Source of the DNA: Romanomermis culicivorax
Lineage: Eukaryota; Nematoda; Enoplea; Mermithida; Mermithidae
Assembly (NCBI GenBank): GCA_963922205.1
Contig: CAWUHX010000115.1
Location: forward strand, 744,001 to 808,000
DNA: 64,000 nucleotides
Direction of reading: 5' to 3'
Below the pieces are notes generated by a model. It made no database searches, was not told the origin of the DNA, and saw only the letters and a program-made list of their open reading frames with translations. Of this stretch, positions 12,801 through 27,800 are shown in pieces. The number at the start of each line of letters is the position of its first letter. The first letter of the stretch is position 1. Made by a program: the position numbers and the translations under genes.

Positions 12801-15800
12801 TATCTTTGGCTTCGGTATCTGGATCTTTGGCCGACAGAGAGAAAAAGGCCGAATGAATCGGCGCGGTTTCCTTGACGCTAGCCGTGAAAAACGGAACATC
12901 GAAATATGGCGGATTATCGTTAACGTCCATAACTTTGACTGTCAAGGTACCGATGCCTGAAAATAGATTTAAAAAGTGAGAAAGTTTTTTCGAACATCAG
13001 ATAAAAAAGTTTAATCTGGACGGTATTTTTTTGCACAGTGCAGACTTTTAAGCTTCACGCAGGATTTTTTTCGGTGAATTCTTCACTGGTGCAGAATTTT
13101 TTAAGTCATGTGTTTGATCACATATATTCTTGTATAATGTGTCAGTCATTCATTCTGAACTTTTAAAATCAAGAATTTTTCTTATTTTAAGACTTTAAAA
13201 TGTCTAGTCAAAAAGCTATAAATTCGTTCAAATTTAACATTGAATTACACATTTAATTTTCTTTTTTTCCTATATTACTATTATTGTGCAGTAACAGGCA
13301 CTGTTTTTCCCCCAAAATCGTGCTTTTTGGGGAAAAAATTCGGGAGAGGGAAAATTTTTTTTGGCTCTTTCCCCATTTTGGGAAGAAAATTTTGGAGATC
13401 GGATACAGAAAAGATGCATTTTAGAAGGTCATAAGCTCAAAATTTTTCGGTTATAACTTAAATAATCATTATTATTTAATATTTATTTATATTTAGCTCA
13501 GTCGCAGTTTAGCATTTCACTTATCACTCAATCTGTAATAGTTTTGATCATCTTAAACGTATTATCTCATGTACACATTTTTGTGAAAGATCAATACGTC
13601 AAGTCTATAAACTTTTTGAAGTGATTATTCCTTTCTTAACGTAAAATCAATTCAAAAGGTTCATGGAAGTAGTTTTCGGGAATTTCTATTCTTCTTACTC
13701 ATATCTTTTCGACCAATTTCATGAGAGTTTACGAATGAATTATTAATTTCAAAATTGTTCAAATAATAATATTCTAGAAATCACGACATTTTAAACACAG
13801 AATTCGAATTTAACTCTTGAAATAAATGTTCGGAAAATTGATTTTCCAGCGTCGCAGAATGTCAATACCCAAAAAAATGTTCCGACGCAGATTAATATCT
13901 TTCTTGGGCTCTCACTTCACTCGTCATCATAGAGGACCTAACCGTCGATTTATCAAAGTCATTATGCTTTTGGATAGTTTGCTAGAACTTCGTTCCACAG
14001 TGCTTGTAGATTAAACTTCGATCAAACTCAAAAATTTCAAATTTTCCTCAATTTTAATGAATTAAAGGCTCTAAAAACACCAGAAGGTTTGAAAACGCTC
14101 AATAACACATAAATAAAGCGTCTAATGAGCATTTTTGAACGAAAAAAAGCAATTCGGGTAAACGGGGAAAAAATTTTTGACCTCTATCCCGATTTGGGAA
14201 ATGGTCTGGGGAAAAAACAGTGGTAACAGGAGAAAACCGCAGTGCAGAAGTTTTTTTGGCTTTTCTGCACTGTGCGAAAAAACACTGGTTCTGGATCTGT
14301 GATGTGAAAATATTTCATTCTGAATGGAGTCACCCGATAAAGTTTTAAGACTGAAACTTAAAAGTAGGTCTAAAATGCCAAACAAAGACTACAGTTCGTG
14401 AAGCTTCTTAACAAAGGCCATACATCGGAACTTAATCCGTAGACGGCAAAAAATGTGTCATGAAATCAACGGTGCGCAAGTAAAATGCAAAGAAATATAT
14501 CTATCTGAAATCTTTCGCAGCAATATATGTTTTACAAATCAGCTCCGTTCTAATTGTTGCACCTTACTTCAAAGTTATGCAACACAGTGTTAGTTGCTTT
14601 TGGATGGAAATAAATTACGAACCTGATAACGGAGGCGTCCCTTGATCCGTCGCTTTGATCTGAATCTCAAATTCTTTCTGTGAAATATTTTCACGGTCGA
14701 ATTTCATCTGAAATTTTAGCGGAGAAAAATTCATATTATATAAGCCGCTTCATCGTAGAGAAATTTATACTTACCAATGCAAAAACTTTTCCAGTCTGAG
14801 ATTCTATGCGGAAAGCAGGCCTATCACCGAAATATTTATTTCGCTGAATGTCGTAGGTCAATTTAGAATTGGGACTTCGCGGATCGTCGTTATCTGAGGC
14901 GATCATGGTCTTAACATAGACGCCGATGGAATCTGGAGCAGAAAAAATAAAAATAAATTTTGCATTTCAATGATTTTAATTAAAAATTTTAATTCAACAA
15001 TTTTCGAAGATCGAATATTTCAGTAATACTCATTTTAGTAAAGCACATAGGTGGGGTCATGGGGAGGTGAACCCTCTTACCCGAGACCCTGGATATTCCT
15101 CTCTGGTCCAAAAAAAATCGTCAAACACCCTTCACTGACAGTCTTTTTGATGATTTTTGCTCATATTCTGTATAAAAAACATGCTTGTGGGGCTTTTTTG
15201 TTTTTTTGCTCACCCATCCCACCCCATTGATTGTCCAAGGACCCTAACCTGGAAATTCTTGCCGTGCATGTCTGTCGTCTATATATTGTGATCTTCGCAG
15301 CTTTACAAACTAGACAACATATTATATGTCAGAAAATGTTCTTTTGATTTCTAAACGCCCGCTGTGGGATAATATTACTTACCTGTGATATCTTGATTTT
15401 CCATAACATATCCAATATTCGGCCCGGCTCCAAAAACTGGAGCGTTATCATTTATATCAGTTAGTAAAACTTGAACATCAGCGTAACCGACAAGACCACG
15501 TCCGTAATCATCGATAGCCTAAAATGATTCCACTATGATCAATATAAATGCGGTAAAAACATCTTCCCTACTTGAACCACTAAATTCCAACGATCAATAC
15601 CATTTGGAGGATCCCTATTGAGCGGCTCGGCTGCAAAAATTTCCCCTGTCGAGTTATTAATGATAAATTCCTTGTTAGCGCCTTGCCCGACGAGCCGATA
15701 AACGATTCCTTTGCTCGATGCATCTTCATCTTTGTCGGTAGCTTTGACCTAGAATGGGATGTTTTTCAAAATGAACCCTTACATTATGATGAATGGCACG

Positions 15801-18800
15801 GAAACGAGCATTAATATCAGAACCAAGAAACTGAGAATTTGAGATCGGGAACAATAACGTCTGACCAAAGGTCGGACGTTCTTGCTGGATGTAGGAAACT
15901 ATTTATTCATTGATTGCTTGATTTCCAACGTTGGCCGCTCGTTTTCAAAGCGAAATTGAAGCTATTTTTGATGTTTTGTTCAAGTTTACCAACATTGACT
16001 GATTTATACATAGTTGATTTTTTTCTATAGCTTTTTTATTCTAGCATTGATAAAAGTTAAAAATATTTAAAATTTATGAGTTTGTGACGGCAAAAACTTC
16101 TAAATTCCAAAAAAATTGAAAGTAAATGTCTATTCAAAATGAACATAATTCACACTACATCTCATTTTCAGGAACATGACAAAAATAACAGTTTCTACTA
16201 CAGTAGATTGAAGACCAACCTGCAACAAAAATTTCGGAGTATTTCTGTCTTCCTCTTGCAACTCAGCCGAATACTGATTTAACTGGAATTGAGGAGCGTT
16301 ATCGTTAACATCGTCTATTTCGATTTCGATTCTCGTCGAAGCCTGGTGCGATTGGGTACCGTCCGTAACGTAAAGAGTCAAATTATAGCGCTAAAATGCC
16401 AGACAAATAGAAAATGGAGAAAAAACAGCTAGATTTCTGCTAAAAAATACTTTCTTCTTTTCGTAATCCAACGGCGAACTGACAAAAATTGTACCCGAAT
16501 TTGGATAGACGCCGAACGCATTATCTTCGTTACCGCGCTGATCTAAGCTATACCGTAGTTCAGAATCTGAAGAAAACATATTGTGAAATTGCGGTGCTAA
16601 GCATCTCTCAAGCAAAATAAATCATTGAAAAATCCAAATTTGCAAAGTAATCTGGAAGTACAAAAATAGCAAGGCAAAATTAAGGTATTCTGGAAGAACA
16701 AAATTTTCTATATTTCAATTATGCGGACAATCATTTGAATATTTCCTAACTGTACAACGAGGTGACCCGTAATTTATCAGCAACGTTCGGTTTTACGTTT
16801 TATTGAAATTCTTGGCTTAAAATTTCAATGTTTTTCAGATAAAATTTTAGCGTTTAGAATTCGCTGAAATCAAAGTTCTAACCAACAAACGAGATTTTTA
16901 GACATCGATGCTACAAATTGAATCAACATTTTTTCAAGATTTATTCATTTCGAGGAAAAAATGCCAAAAATCAGACAATGACATGACAACCAATTTCAAC
17001 TGATATCTGAAATAAAAACCGTTTCTTCAAATTAAACTATTGTGCTTTATATAGCACCTTTGTATACGATAACTTTTTCATCTCACTTTTATCCAAATCA
17101 TGGGCCTTTACAGTCATGACATTTTGTTGTCTTTCAGCGTTCTCCCTAACTCTGCCGCGATAAAAAGTTTCGTTGAAAAATGGTGCATTATCGTTTATAT
17201 CTTGTATGATAATATGAACTTTCGTTAAATCTATAAAAATACGCGGTTCACATAATCATATTATAGTTAAAACACAAAATCTTTTACCTTTGTTCGGCCC
17301 CGTCGCTCCCGGCAAGTCTGAAGGAGCGCCATCTTCGGCTTGAACGTCCAAGATGAAAGAGTCATTCATTTCTCGATCGAAACTCTGCGTAGCGTAAATG
17401 GCACCGGTTTTTCTATCGATTCTGAACATCGGACTGGCAGGGCTGGGCAAAATTTCATACGTGATCTAATATACGAAAGACGAAAATTACACATCTCGAA
17501 ATGGTTTCTCCACTCAAATTTTGAAATGATTGATGCAGAAATTTCTATCCAAATTTACGGAAGACTCATTGACCCTAGACAAGGAATTTTTCCTTCATGA
17601 TTCAGATTCATTGACGTTCATCATTCAATCATTTTAAGACTACCGCAATTAATTCATGATCTCTAAAAGGGAAGGAAAGTAATGAATTTTAGTGTTCATT
17701 CCCATGGTATTTGCGTTATTTGATTTTCAAGGGAAATTCGATTGAAAAATCGAAAAATTATAGAACATGTGAGATTAGGGGCGTCCTTACGTCTCTAAAT
17801 TCAGCCTTGTGATCATTATCTCGAGCCGCAACGATGACGATCGGTTTGTCATGGAAAACATTCACTTCTTTTTCTTCTTCGATTTGACCAGTAAACTGAT
17901 CTGAACTGAACTTTGGAACATTATCATTCTTATCGTTGACCTTTATGTAGACCGTTTTATCTTTCGATAGCCCATTTCGCATGTCCTACAACGCAATAGC
18001 CGTTAAATGAATAGAATACGCATACAATTAGACACCGACCTTTGCAGAAATAGTAAGTTCGTATTTATTTATCTTTTCGTGATCTAATGGTTTCAAATTT
18101 CGTATGATTACGTAATCTTTGCCGTTTTTCTTAGTTTGAAATTCGCGAAAATCGCCGTTAGAATTTGCATTCGGCTTCTGACCATTGCGCATACTTTAAT
18201 TGAGACAATAATCATAAACGTTTACTGTAAAAACCGGAGGTGATTTCATAGTCAAGCAAGAGTCGGGGATACCGATTGATATCACTTACTCATAAGAAAA
18301 TTGTGACAAACTTTCTGCAGTGAACCACCAGCTCTAAAGTACAATATTCTAGAAATTAACCTGTAAGAAATTGGATTCGACTCCGCAGTTCCAGAAATAG
18401 AGTAACATTCGAAGAAGACATGATTTATTTGGACATCTTCGTCAACGGTAACTTCGCTCGGACATTTGGGATGACTTAGCCAAACTGGGTAATGTTTTGC
18501 TGCTTCGGCCACGTCAATGGTCACTTTCGCTTGGCTATTGCGTGGATTTTGGCCGTTGTCGGTGGCAACGACGAGGAAAACCATTTTCTGACGCTAAAAA
18601 ATTATTATTGAAAAATCACATAAGCAAAAATAATAAAGAAAAAAACAAGGACAAGAATGACAAACAGAAAAAATGCCTGCAAGGCAGTTATTGAGAACCA
18701 AAAAAAAGAATAACAATACTTGGGCTGGAACAACATTAGTCAGTACAATTTCGCCTCCTTTATCGTTTATGCGAAAATACGTGGCATCTTGCTCGTGATC

Positions 18801-21800
18801 CGGCTCGTTAGGATCGGCTTTCAGCGAATATGTTATTTGCGAATTATTCGGTCCGTCCCGATCGTCCGCAAAAACTGTCACAATCGATTGACCGATTGGC
18901 GTCGATCTCGAAACACTTCCTTCGTAGGCCGCTCGATCTAGAAAAATAAATTTTCAATCAAAACATAAAATGTTTGGAACTATAAATCTTACTAAATTCC
19001 GGCGAATTATCATTTTCGTCATCGACGGTTACAGTAAAATGGCAAAATCCGATAAGAGGACGACTGCCCTTATCAGTGGCCTAAAATGGAAAAGATATGA
19101 TACGAAACAGCAGACTAAATGTCATTTTTCATTTTTGTTTGACAATCAATTACTATAAATTCAAGAGTCGAAGAACTAACTTTCACAGTAACATCCTCAA
19201 AAGCCCTTTCTTCGCGATCAAATTCTACAAAAGGTGAAGCCCAAATTTCGCCAGTAGTGGCGTTTATGGTAAATGGCCGCCGATTATCGCCTCCTGGATA
19301 ATAAAGGCTATAAACGATGTCGCCGTTCTGACCGGAATCATTGTCGGTTGCTTCGACCTAAAAATTTGCAACATGTTTTCTATAAAGCTTTTGAAATTAT
19401 GGAGTTTGACTCTAACAATGAGCTGAAGAAAAATTTTCCAGGATCGAATGAAAAGCGCGCTGAAACCAATCTGACTTCATTGACTAGGGTAAAATCTAAA
19501 ATTTAGAACTGTACCCTGATAATCAACAAATGTTGATGCTTTCCTTCCGGGACTCTTGCAATTTTAGAATATTTGTCGCAATCGTGAAATACCGGTTTAT
19601 TATTATTTATATCTTTAACGCCTGAAAATAATTTTTATAATAAAAAAATATAGAGATTATATGCTCAATTTTTCATTACCAATTTTAACTTTCGCGACAC
19701 TAGAATGAACGATATTTTTCTTGGGCAAACAACAAGTGGAATCATCGATGGCGATAACTTTCATTTCGTAGGAATCCTGCTCCCTCAAATGGATAGGCTC
19801 GATACCTTCCCGCAGTTTGATAAGACCTAAAACACGCAATAATGTATTGAAAATGATCAGTCATGAGACAAAATTCGTTGACTGCGGGTCGTTACAAAAA
19901 AAAGATTAAAAAGTGACAACTCACAGAACACATGTTATGCCGGATAAAAGAGGGATCGTTATACTCGTTTTTCACAACAAAACTTTCAACAAAAACTTGC
20001 ACAATCAAAACTTTTGCATACAATTTTTAGCTTTTACATAAATAATCAGTTCACGCTTTTGTTCAAAACTCTATTCAAAAATTGGAAGATAAAAAAATCT
20101 ATCTCAAAGCTAACCTGACAAAAACAGTAAAGTAATCCAGTTGACTCACATTTGTTAAGAATTTGAATTTTGGAGAGAGAGTATTACCTGTATCTCTGTC
20201 GATTTCAAAATGTCTTATACTCGCCACTTGTTCATTTCGTTCGTTCAAAAACGCGTATTTCACCTGATCGCGATCTGGATCCTGAGCTTGAACATACAGA
20301 ATTGGCGTATTTCCTTGAGCGTCTTCGGCCACGTAATCTGTGTATAAACTTGTCGGCACGAAAAATGGCGCTTCGTCGTTAACATTCAAAGTCTTGATTT
20401 GCACCTATCAAAGAAAACCGTTTAAACATGAACAACGACAGCAATAATAACGTTGTAGAAGTTTGATTTCCGAGAAACTTTTTGTGTTTCAAATCACAGA
20501 CAGAAGTCCACTGTAGCCAGTGTTTTTTTTTCTGGACTGCAGAAAATTCAAAAAAAAAGTTTCTGCACTGCGGTTTTCTCCTGTTACCACTGTTTTTTCT
20601 CCGGGTCTTTTCCCCAAATGAGGGAAAGGGTCAAAGTTTGTTTCCCGATTTTCCCGAAGTCGTTTTTTCGCTTAAAAATGCTCTTAGACACTTTATTTAT
20701 GTATTTTTGAGCTTTTTCAAATCTTTTGTTGTTTTTACGGCCTTTAATTCATTAAAATTGAGGAAACATTTGAAATTTTTGAGTTTGATCGATGTCTAAT
20801 CTGCAAGCATTGTGGAACGAATTTTCCAGTAAACTATCCAAGATCATAATGACTTTGAATTACATGAGAAATCGACGGTCAAGTCCTCTAAGATGACAAG
20901 TGAGAGCCCAAAAAATATATTGATCTTACGCGGGAAAATTTCTTGGGTATTGACATTCTGCGACGTTGGAAAATCAATGTTCCAAACATTTATTTCAAGA
21001 ATTAGATTCGAATTTTGTGTTCAAAAGTCGTAATTTCTAGAATTTATATTTGGAAAATTTTAATATTTGGAAAATATTCGCAAACTCTCATGAACTTGGC
21101 TGAAGAGGTTTGAGTAAGAAGGGCAAAAATTTTCCGAAAACTACTTCCATGAAGCTTTTTGATTGATTTTACATTAAGAAAGGAATAATGGTTTCAAAAA
21201 GTTTATAGACTTGACGTATTGATCTTTCTCAAAAAAATGTGTGAAAGAAAAAACGTGAACCTTCATTAAATATCAAGATAAAATATTGAAGATTACCAAT
21301 TGAAACATGAGATAATACGTTTAAGATGGTGAAAACTATTAAAGATTAAATGATAAGTGAAGGCAGACATGCTAGAAGCTGCACCTGCGCTAGGAAATAA
21401 ATAATAATGCTTATTAAAGTTACAACCGGCGCCCAAAAATTTTGAGATTATGACCTTCTAAAATGCACAAAAATGAATCTTTCCTGTATCCGATGTGATC
21501 AAACACACGATTCAAAAAATTCTGCACCAGTGCAGAAATCAAAAAAAAATTCTGCACGAAGCCTAAAAAGTCTGCACTGTGCAGAAAAAAAACAGTAACT
21601 GCAGCTGAATTCTACGCCGCAATCTTTTGTTGTTCTTTAACTCGATTCTTTCATTCCCACATTTAATCATAGGTATGCTAGTGATCATTACTAACCTGAC
21701 TAGTTGCGCTTCGAGGCGGGTCGCCATTATCCGTCGCAGTAGCCAAAAATCGATAAATAAAGACACCCAATTGTTTTTGATCGGCGTCCAATCGCACTTT

Positions 21801-24800
21801 AGGCGAAACGTAGCCTCTTTTGTCTACTGTGAAATTTCCATTATCCAAATGATAGGTAATGTCAGCGTTTCTACCACCATCTTTATCTTTGGCGACAACT
21901 AAAATTAGACTGTTTTTCACAAAATGCTTTTAAATTGAATAACCAAAATTAGTACTGTAGAGCGTTTACACAAAGATTTTGCTAAATATTTCTTCAATCA
22001 AAAGATTTTTGAAGGCTATTTGAGTCTCACAAATATTTTGTCTCATGTGACATATTTCATAGCCGAATATCAAAAATATGAAATAGTATTTACTCTCCAT
22101 AATTATTCGACTGATTTTCCAAAAAAACACTAAAGAAGAACATATTTTATTTATTGATTGATCTTGTTAGGCGCAGGTTGAATTTAAGAGGATTGAATAC
22201 CCAATTTCACACAAAAGTTGAACTCTGAAAATGAAGCAATGTCTAGGTATTTTTGTTTATAGTTTTCAAAAACGCTGCGAAACAGATAAGTCAGAGCTAA
22301 TCTCCGCTCAATGTTTCAGCTTAGAAGGCAGCGGAAAATTTTCAATAGCAGTGGTCGAGCAAGCTGCGAGAAATTACGGTTTTGCCACGATAATTTAGTT
22401 CATAGAATCGATTCGAACAATTTTTAGAATTTAAATGCATCAGTAAAATAAACTTTGAAATATATTCAAAATAGAATTTAATTAAAACTCCAACTAAAAA
22501 TAGGATAAACTAACGAAGATCCATTCAGACTCACTTCTCAGAATTTTCTGACCAATTGGATGATCTTCGTTGATCGTAGCAGTGTACAACGGTTGCGTAA
22601 AATAGGGATCGTTGTCGTTGACATCTCTTACAGTAATCTCCAATGGTACAGTACTTTTTAGACCACCTTCATTTGCGACTACTGCAGAAATATAAAACAG
22701 AGTGAATTTGGAAAATGTATCGAAATGTTTAGCATTGTAAAAATTTCCGAATTGGAAGAAGACAAAAAATAAATTCTTGAAATAAAACAAGAAAAATAAG
22801 CAGCAGATTCCAATGAAAATATCTGAAGGAAAATCAGCAATCTAAAGTGAATGACTAACAGAGAGGAAATAAATTGTTGGAAAATTAAAATTATAAAAAA
22901 TAAATAAACGATAGATTCGAACGCACCAGTCAATTTGTAAGATTTCGATTCGCGCGGATCGTCGAAATCGAGATTTTTGGCTAGATGAACGACGCCAGTT
23001 TCTTCATTCATTGAAAAAGCTTGCGAACGGGTGTTTTTAGCTATCGCGTGATTATTTTCGAAATTATTATTCGGATTTTCTTCGAATAAACTGAATCGAA
23101 TAGGATTATCGGGATTGTTAATAAAAGACATGGCTTTAACTTGAGCTACACTGAAATAATAAGAAAATTTAATGTTCTTGCGAATATTTACGTAATACAT
23201 ATCCGACAGTTTTGTCCACGAAATTTTCCGATTTTTAGGCGATCTAAAAAACTCATGAAAATTTCAGAAATTAATTTTTGTAGCCGGAATCACAACGAGA
23301 ATGGCAATCTGGCTTTTACAATTTGAAACCCTCGGTTATATCCCGCAAATTTTTTTCTAATACTCCTCACCTCGCTGCAACGGGCAAATCTTCAACAACC
23401 GAAGCTTTATATGATTCTTGGAAAAATTGCGGCGGTCGTTGACCGACTTTAATATCCAATTTGGCGACATCACTGACCCTACTGGTACTATTTTGCCACG
23501 TTCGGTCGTGGGCTTGAACGTAGACCAGGTAGGTTCGACTGGGTTCATAATTGGTTCGAGCTGTTTTTACTCGGCCGGTTTTCGAATCAATAGTGAAACT
23601 ATCGGAGGCTAGAATTCGAATGCAAATTTGATAAAAATTCCCAGACAAATTATGCAAAATGAAAAATGTTTAAAAGTCGAGGTTTAATGTACTTCAGCCA
23701 TACCTGAACAGTAGGTTCAACTGGATTCAACTCGGTATCAGATGAGGCAACTTCGGTACCAGATGATTTGATTTTCAGCACCAGATCATGTTTTGTGTGT
23801 GAACCAATTTCAACTGCAAAAACGGGATGGAAGACTTGAAGATAAACCATCAACCACTGGAAACTAGCTAATCAACCAACCAACTTATCATGGAACAATC
23901 TTTCAATCAACTAAACAAAACCAAGATATCAACCAACGAGAGAATGAGAGAAATAACCGATTAACCCCGGAATCAACCAACCAACCACTAAACAGGAAAT
24001 CAACCATTAACCGGAATCAACCAGCCCAGGGTTTTTTTCCGCACGCCTTCATCCACACCGTGCGGAAATGACCCAAAATTTTTTCCGCACACGAAAATTT
24101 TTTCCGGTTCGAAGTTTAAATCATCTGAAAAATGTGTGGAATGAGCGAAAATTATAGATTGCTAAGAAAATAATGGAAAGTATCTGTTTTTCTAGCTCAA
24201 AAACATTATTTTAGATTGATTGAGCAAAATTAATAGTTGCTGCTGTCATTTCAGTGATTAGAGCTGAAGATTTATAGATTTCAATTGATTTTCCAATCGA
24301 TTCAATTTCTACATTTTGATATTCTAGAATGCTGGAAAATGAGCCTTTTCAACCTCTATCTCTAAAATAAAAGGTTTGCATTTTCAGTCGAAAATCGTGT
24401 AGTTTCCCAATGAAAAAATTTGTGTTCACAAAGTTCAGAAAACTTCAAGTGAGAGAAAGAATTCATGAAGATCAATATTAAATCTCAATTTTCAACAAAA
24501 TCCGAACCTAATACTGAAGATTAATAACTGATGAATGGGATGAGGAACTTCAAATCATGAAAACCATGCACACTTAGCTTCCGATGCGTCACACCAGAGA
24601 ATTTTTGAACAAAGGAGCCACTGAAATATTGGAAAATGTATTCTAGGGATAATTTGTAATACTTTCGGTTTAGATTTTTCCTAGAAAAATGATGGTATTA
24701 AATAAATGTGTGGAGAAATAAGGGAAAAATCAGCAAATTCGTATGAAAATTCCAATTTACAGTACAAAGTAACGAGTTTTACTCACTCTAGCAGTAGTGA

Positions 24801-27800
24801 GTACCACTCTAGTAGTCTCTACATGTAAGATTGATGGAAACAATCAGCGACAACCGAGAAATCAAACTTAACTTCTTTTTGGCTGTGCTTCAGCTTAATT
24901 GTAGTTAATATTATAAATTATTTTCATTGCCAGCGCGGAGCGCTGGAAAAATTTGAGATTTTGACCATCTAAATTGCACCACTATGCACCTTTTCATCAA
25001 TGCCAGCAGTAGAAACGCCCAAAAAAATTTCCGTCCTGTGCGGAAAATGCCCAAAAACTTTTCCGCACAGCCCAAAAAAAGTCGGCACTGTGCGGAAAAA
25101 AAACCTGAACCAGCCAACCACTTACCAGGTAATCAGTCAACTGGAAGCAATTAGAGAATCAACTAACCAAACAGGTAATCTATCCGCCAATCTGGGAATC
25201 AATGAACGAGCCGACCAGGAAATCAACCAACCATCCAATACAACCAGGGAATCAACCCACCGGCCAGAGAATAACCAATTAATCAAGAAATCAACTAATG
25301 ATTCAATTCAACCAGGGAATCAACCATGATTGATGTGTTGATTCCCTGGTTGAATTGTATGTGTTGCGGTTTCACCCCTATTCAGCGAAACACACAACAG
25401 CGAATCTCAAAATAGCGAGACTCAATACAGCAATGTCTCAAAACAGCGATATCTCAAAACAGCGATTCTCAAGACAGCGAAGTCTCAACACAGCGATTCT
25501 CAAAACAGCGAAGTCTCAATACACCGATTCTCAAAACAGTGATGTCTCAAAACAGCGATTCTCAATACAACAAAGTCTCAAAACAGATTATCAAAATAGC
25601 GAATTTTTAAGAAAGTTACCTTTAGAATTGAAAAATGGAGAATGGGCGGCGTAGACGTTTTGGCGCATGGCCTATTTACTCCTCCATTTCGATCTGGTGG
25701 ATGCTGGTTGTCACACATTTTGTCACGAATCGCCAGATTTCTCACATTATGGCTCTATAGCATGTGTTTTCACGACATTACAGCTTGCTTTTTATTCTGG
25801 TTTGTTTATTATTAACATATCGACACGCATGTTTTTTGTTTCCTTTTTTCTTTATTGACTTATTCCCTATTATATTCTTTTTATTTTGTGCCACTTTTTG
25901 TTCTTATTGTTTAATTTTTTCAGGTCGTGTACTTTTGTTCTATTTTTTACCTACTTTTTATTACATTATTTTACTTTTCATTTTTTTATTATTTGTTCTT
26001 TGTCGTGTATTTACAGCTTAATTATTTTATTTATTCCATTTTATTTGCTTATTTCATTCTGTTTTATTTATTTCATTCATTTAATTTTTTTGCAATTAAG
26101 CTCCATATAATACAATTTTAATCGGAAATACTTATGATAATTTTTTTGTTTTTTTTCAAACGTTTTGTAAAAATGTTTTTCTGACACATATTTTTTTGTG
26201 ATTTTACCTACCGCAACTGCAGCACAGAATCATATGAAACTTAGATAGCCAAATGCAACTGAAAATAGACTCTTAACTAGCAAAAACGGTTTTAATATAC
26301 CTAATTTGCATATTTATTATAAAAATGATGTGTGCGTTTACTCTAATGCATAGCACGTTTTACAATTCGCTTTATTGAGATTTACTGTTTCGAGATTTCG
26401 CTGTTGAGACTTCGCTGTATTGTGGACACGCCTTTGCTGCATTGGAAAATTTTGACATTTTGACCTTATTAAACGCACCAGAATGCACTTTTCAAATTTT
26501 CTGACTTTTTATGGTTCCAGGCATATTTTTTCCCCTTAACCTTCTAAGTTTACCAGGCTTGCTGGGTTGGCACGTCCTAAAAAGTGGCATAAGCTTGAAA
26601 ATAAACTTTTATTGCATTCTGTCTCTTTTGTACAAAAGTACTTTAGATCTAGTCCCATGCCCTTGTTTATCTTCGCAACCACCAAAACGATTCGGGAACC
26701 AACCAACTTTTTAGGCTGACTGATACCAGACGAACCGATAGGGGTTGTCCAAGTATGACTTCAGCTTAGTCTATTTATTTGGAAAATACTTACGTTCGGT
26801 GCTGATCAGTTTGAAATCGACGTCCGAATCGCCGTCGCCGTCTTCGTCTCGAGCGAAAAAATGGTAGACGGTTAATCCGACAGGTACGTCGGGTTGAACG
26901 ACAGCCAAAAACGGCACCGGTTGATTAATGAATTTCGGTTTTTCGTCGATATCAATTACGCTTATGGATATACGTTGGGGAGAATCTTCTAAAATAAAAA
27001 TAAGAGAATTTAGTAAATTTCTGAGTTTGACGTCGGCAAAATGAGTTTAGAATTTTTCTATGAAAAAAAGAAAACGGATTGGGAAAATAAAAATAATTAA
27101 AAAGCCGTTTAGGGGAATTTGATCCTAGCTAATTTAAATGAGCTAAAAAATTCCTCGGTCGTATTTGACTCTCTTCGGTACGACCAGAGGTCCCCAAGGT
27201 CGGAAATTTAGGTAGGGGTAAAATCGTAAATTGTAAGGGTAGTACTTGAAATATGCTGTGACCTTTTTTTTGTTTCCGACTTTTTTCCAGAGGGGGGGGG
27301 GGGTGGTGTAGTGCTCTCTCTCTCCACAAATCAATTCTCAATTACAACTTACAAACAACAACTTGAATGTAGTAATTATAGGCATAGAATAGCCACACTT
27401 TGAAGATTGTCCTGTCAACTGATTCTTGCACATTTCAAGAGTCCGGCACAACATACTTTTGGAAACATTATTTGAACCAGCACCTTCAAGAGTATGACTT
27501 TATTCCATCACTGATAAGGGTTGGAACAGCGCTTCCAATTGGAAGTGCTGATGCTGAATGTGACTTTAGTATTATTAATCCCACTACATTATGAACCATG
27601 AGTTTGAAACCAGGTACCACTCCTGATCCACATCCATGGACCTCACATGTCTCAACACATAGTAGGAAAGTATGCCACTGCACACAGAAAAGAAAGGAGA
27701 GCATGAAGATGAAGAATTTTAAGAACATAACGTTTTTCTTCCCAAGGGGCGATTTTTTAATAAATCACATAACATAAGTCATTATTTGATCTCCCAATGA

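Noticed and set aside
25400..25604. CRISPR-like array
   Set aside because: Units are contiguous 17-bp tandem repeats with no unique spacers, in a eukaryotic intron.
25667..26121. Hydrophobic T-rich ORFs resembling membrane proteins
   Set aside because: Phe/Leu-rich reading of a T-rich repeat core in overlapping frames; no start or splice context.
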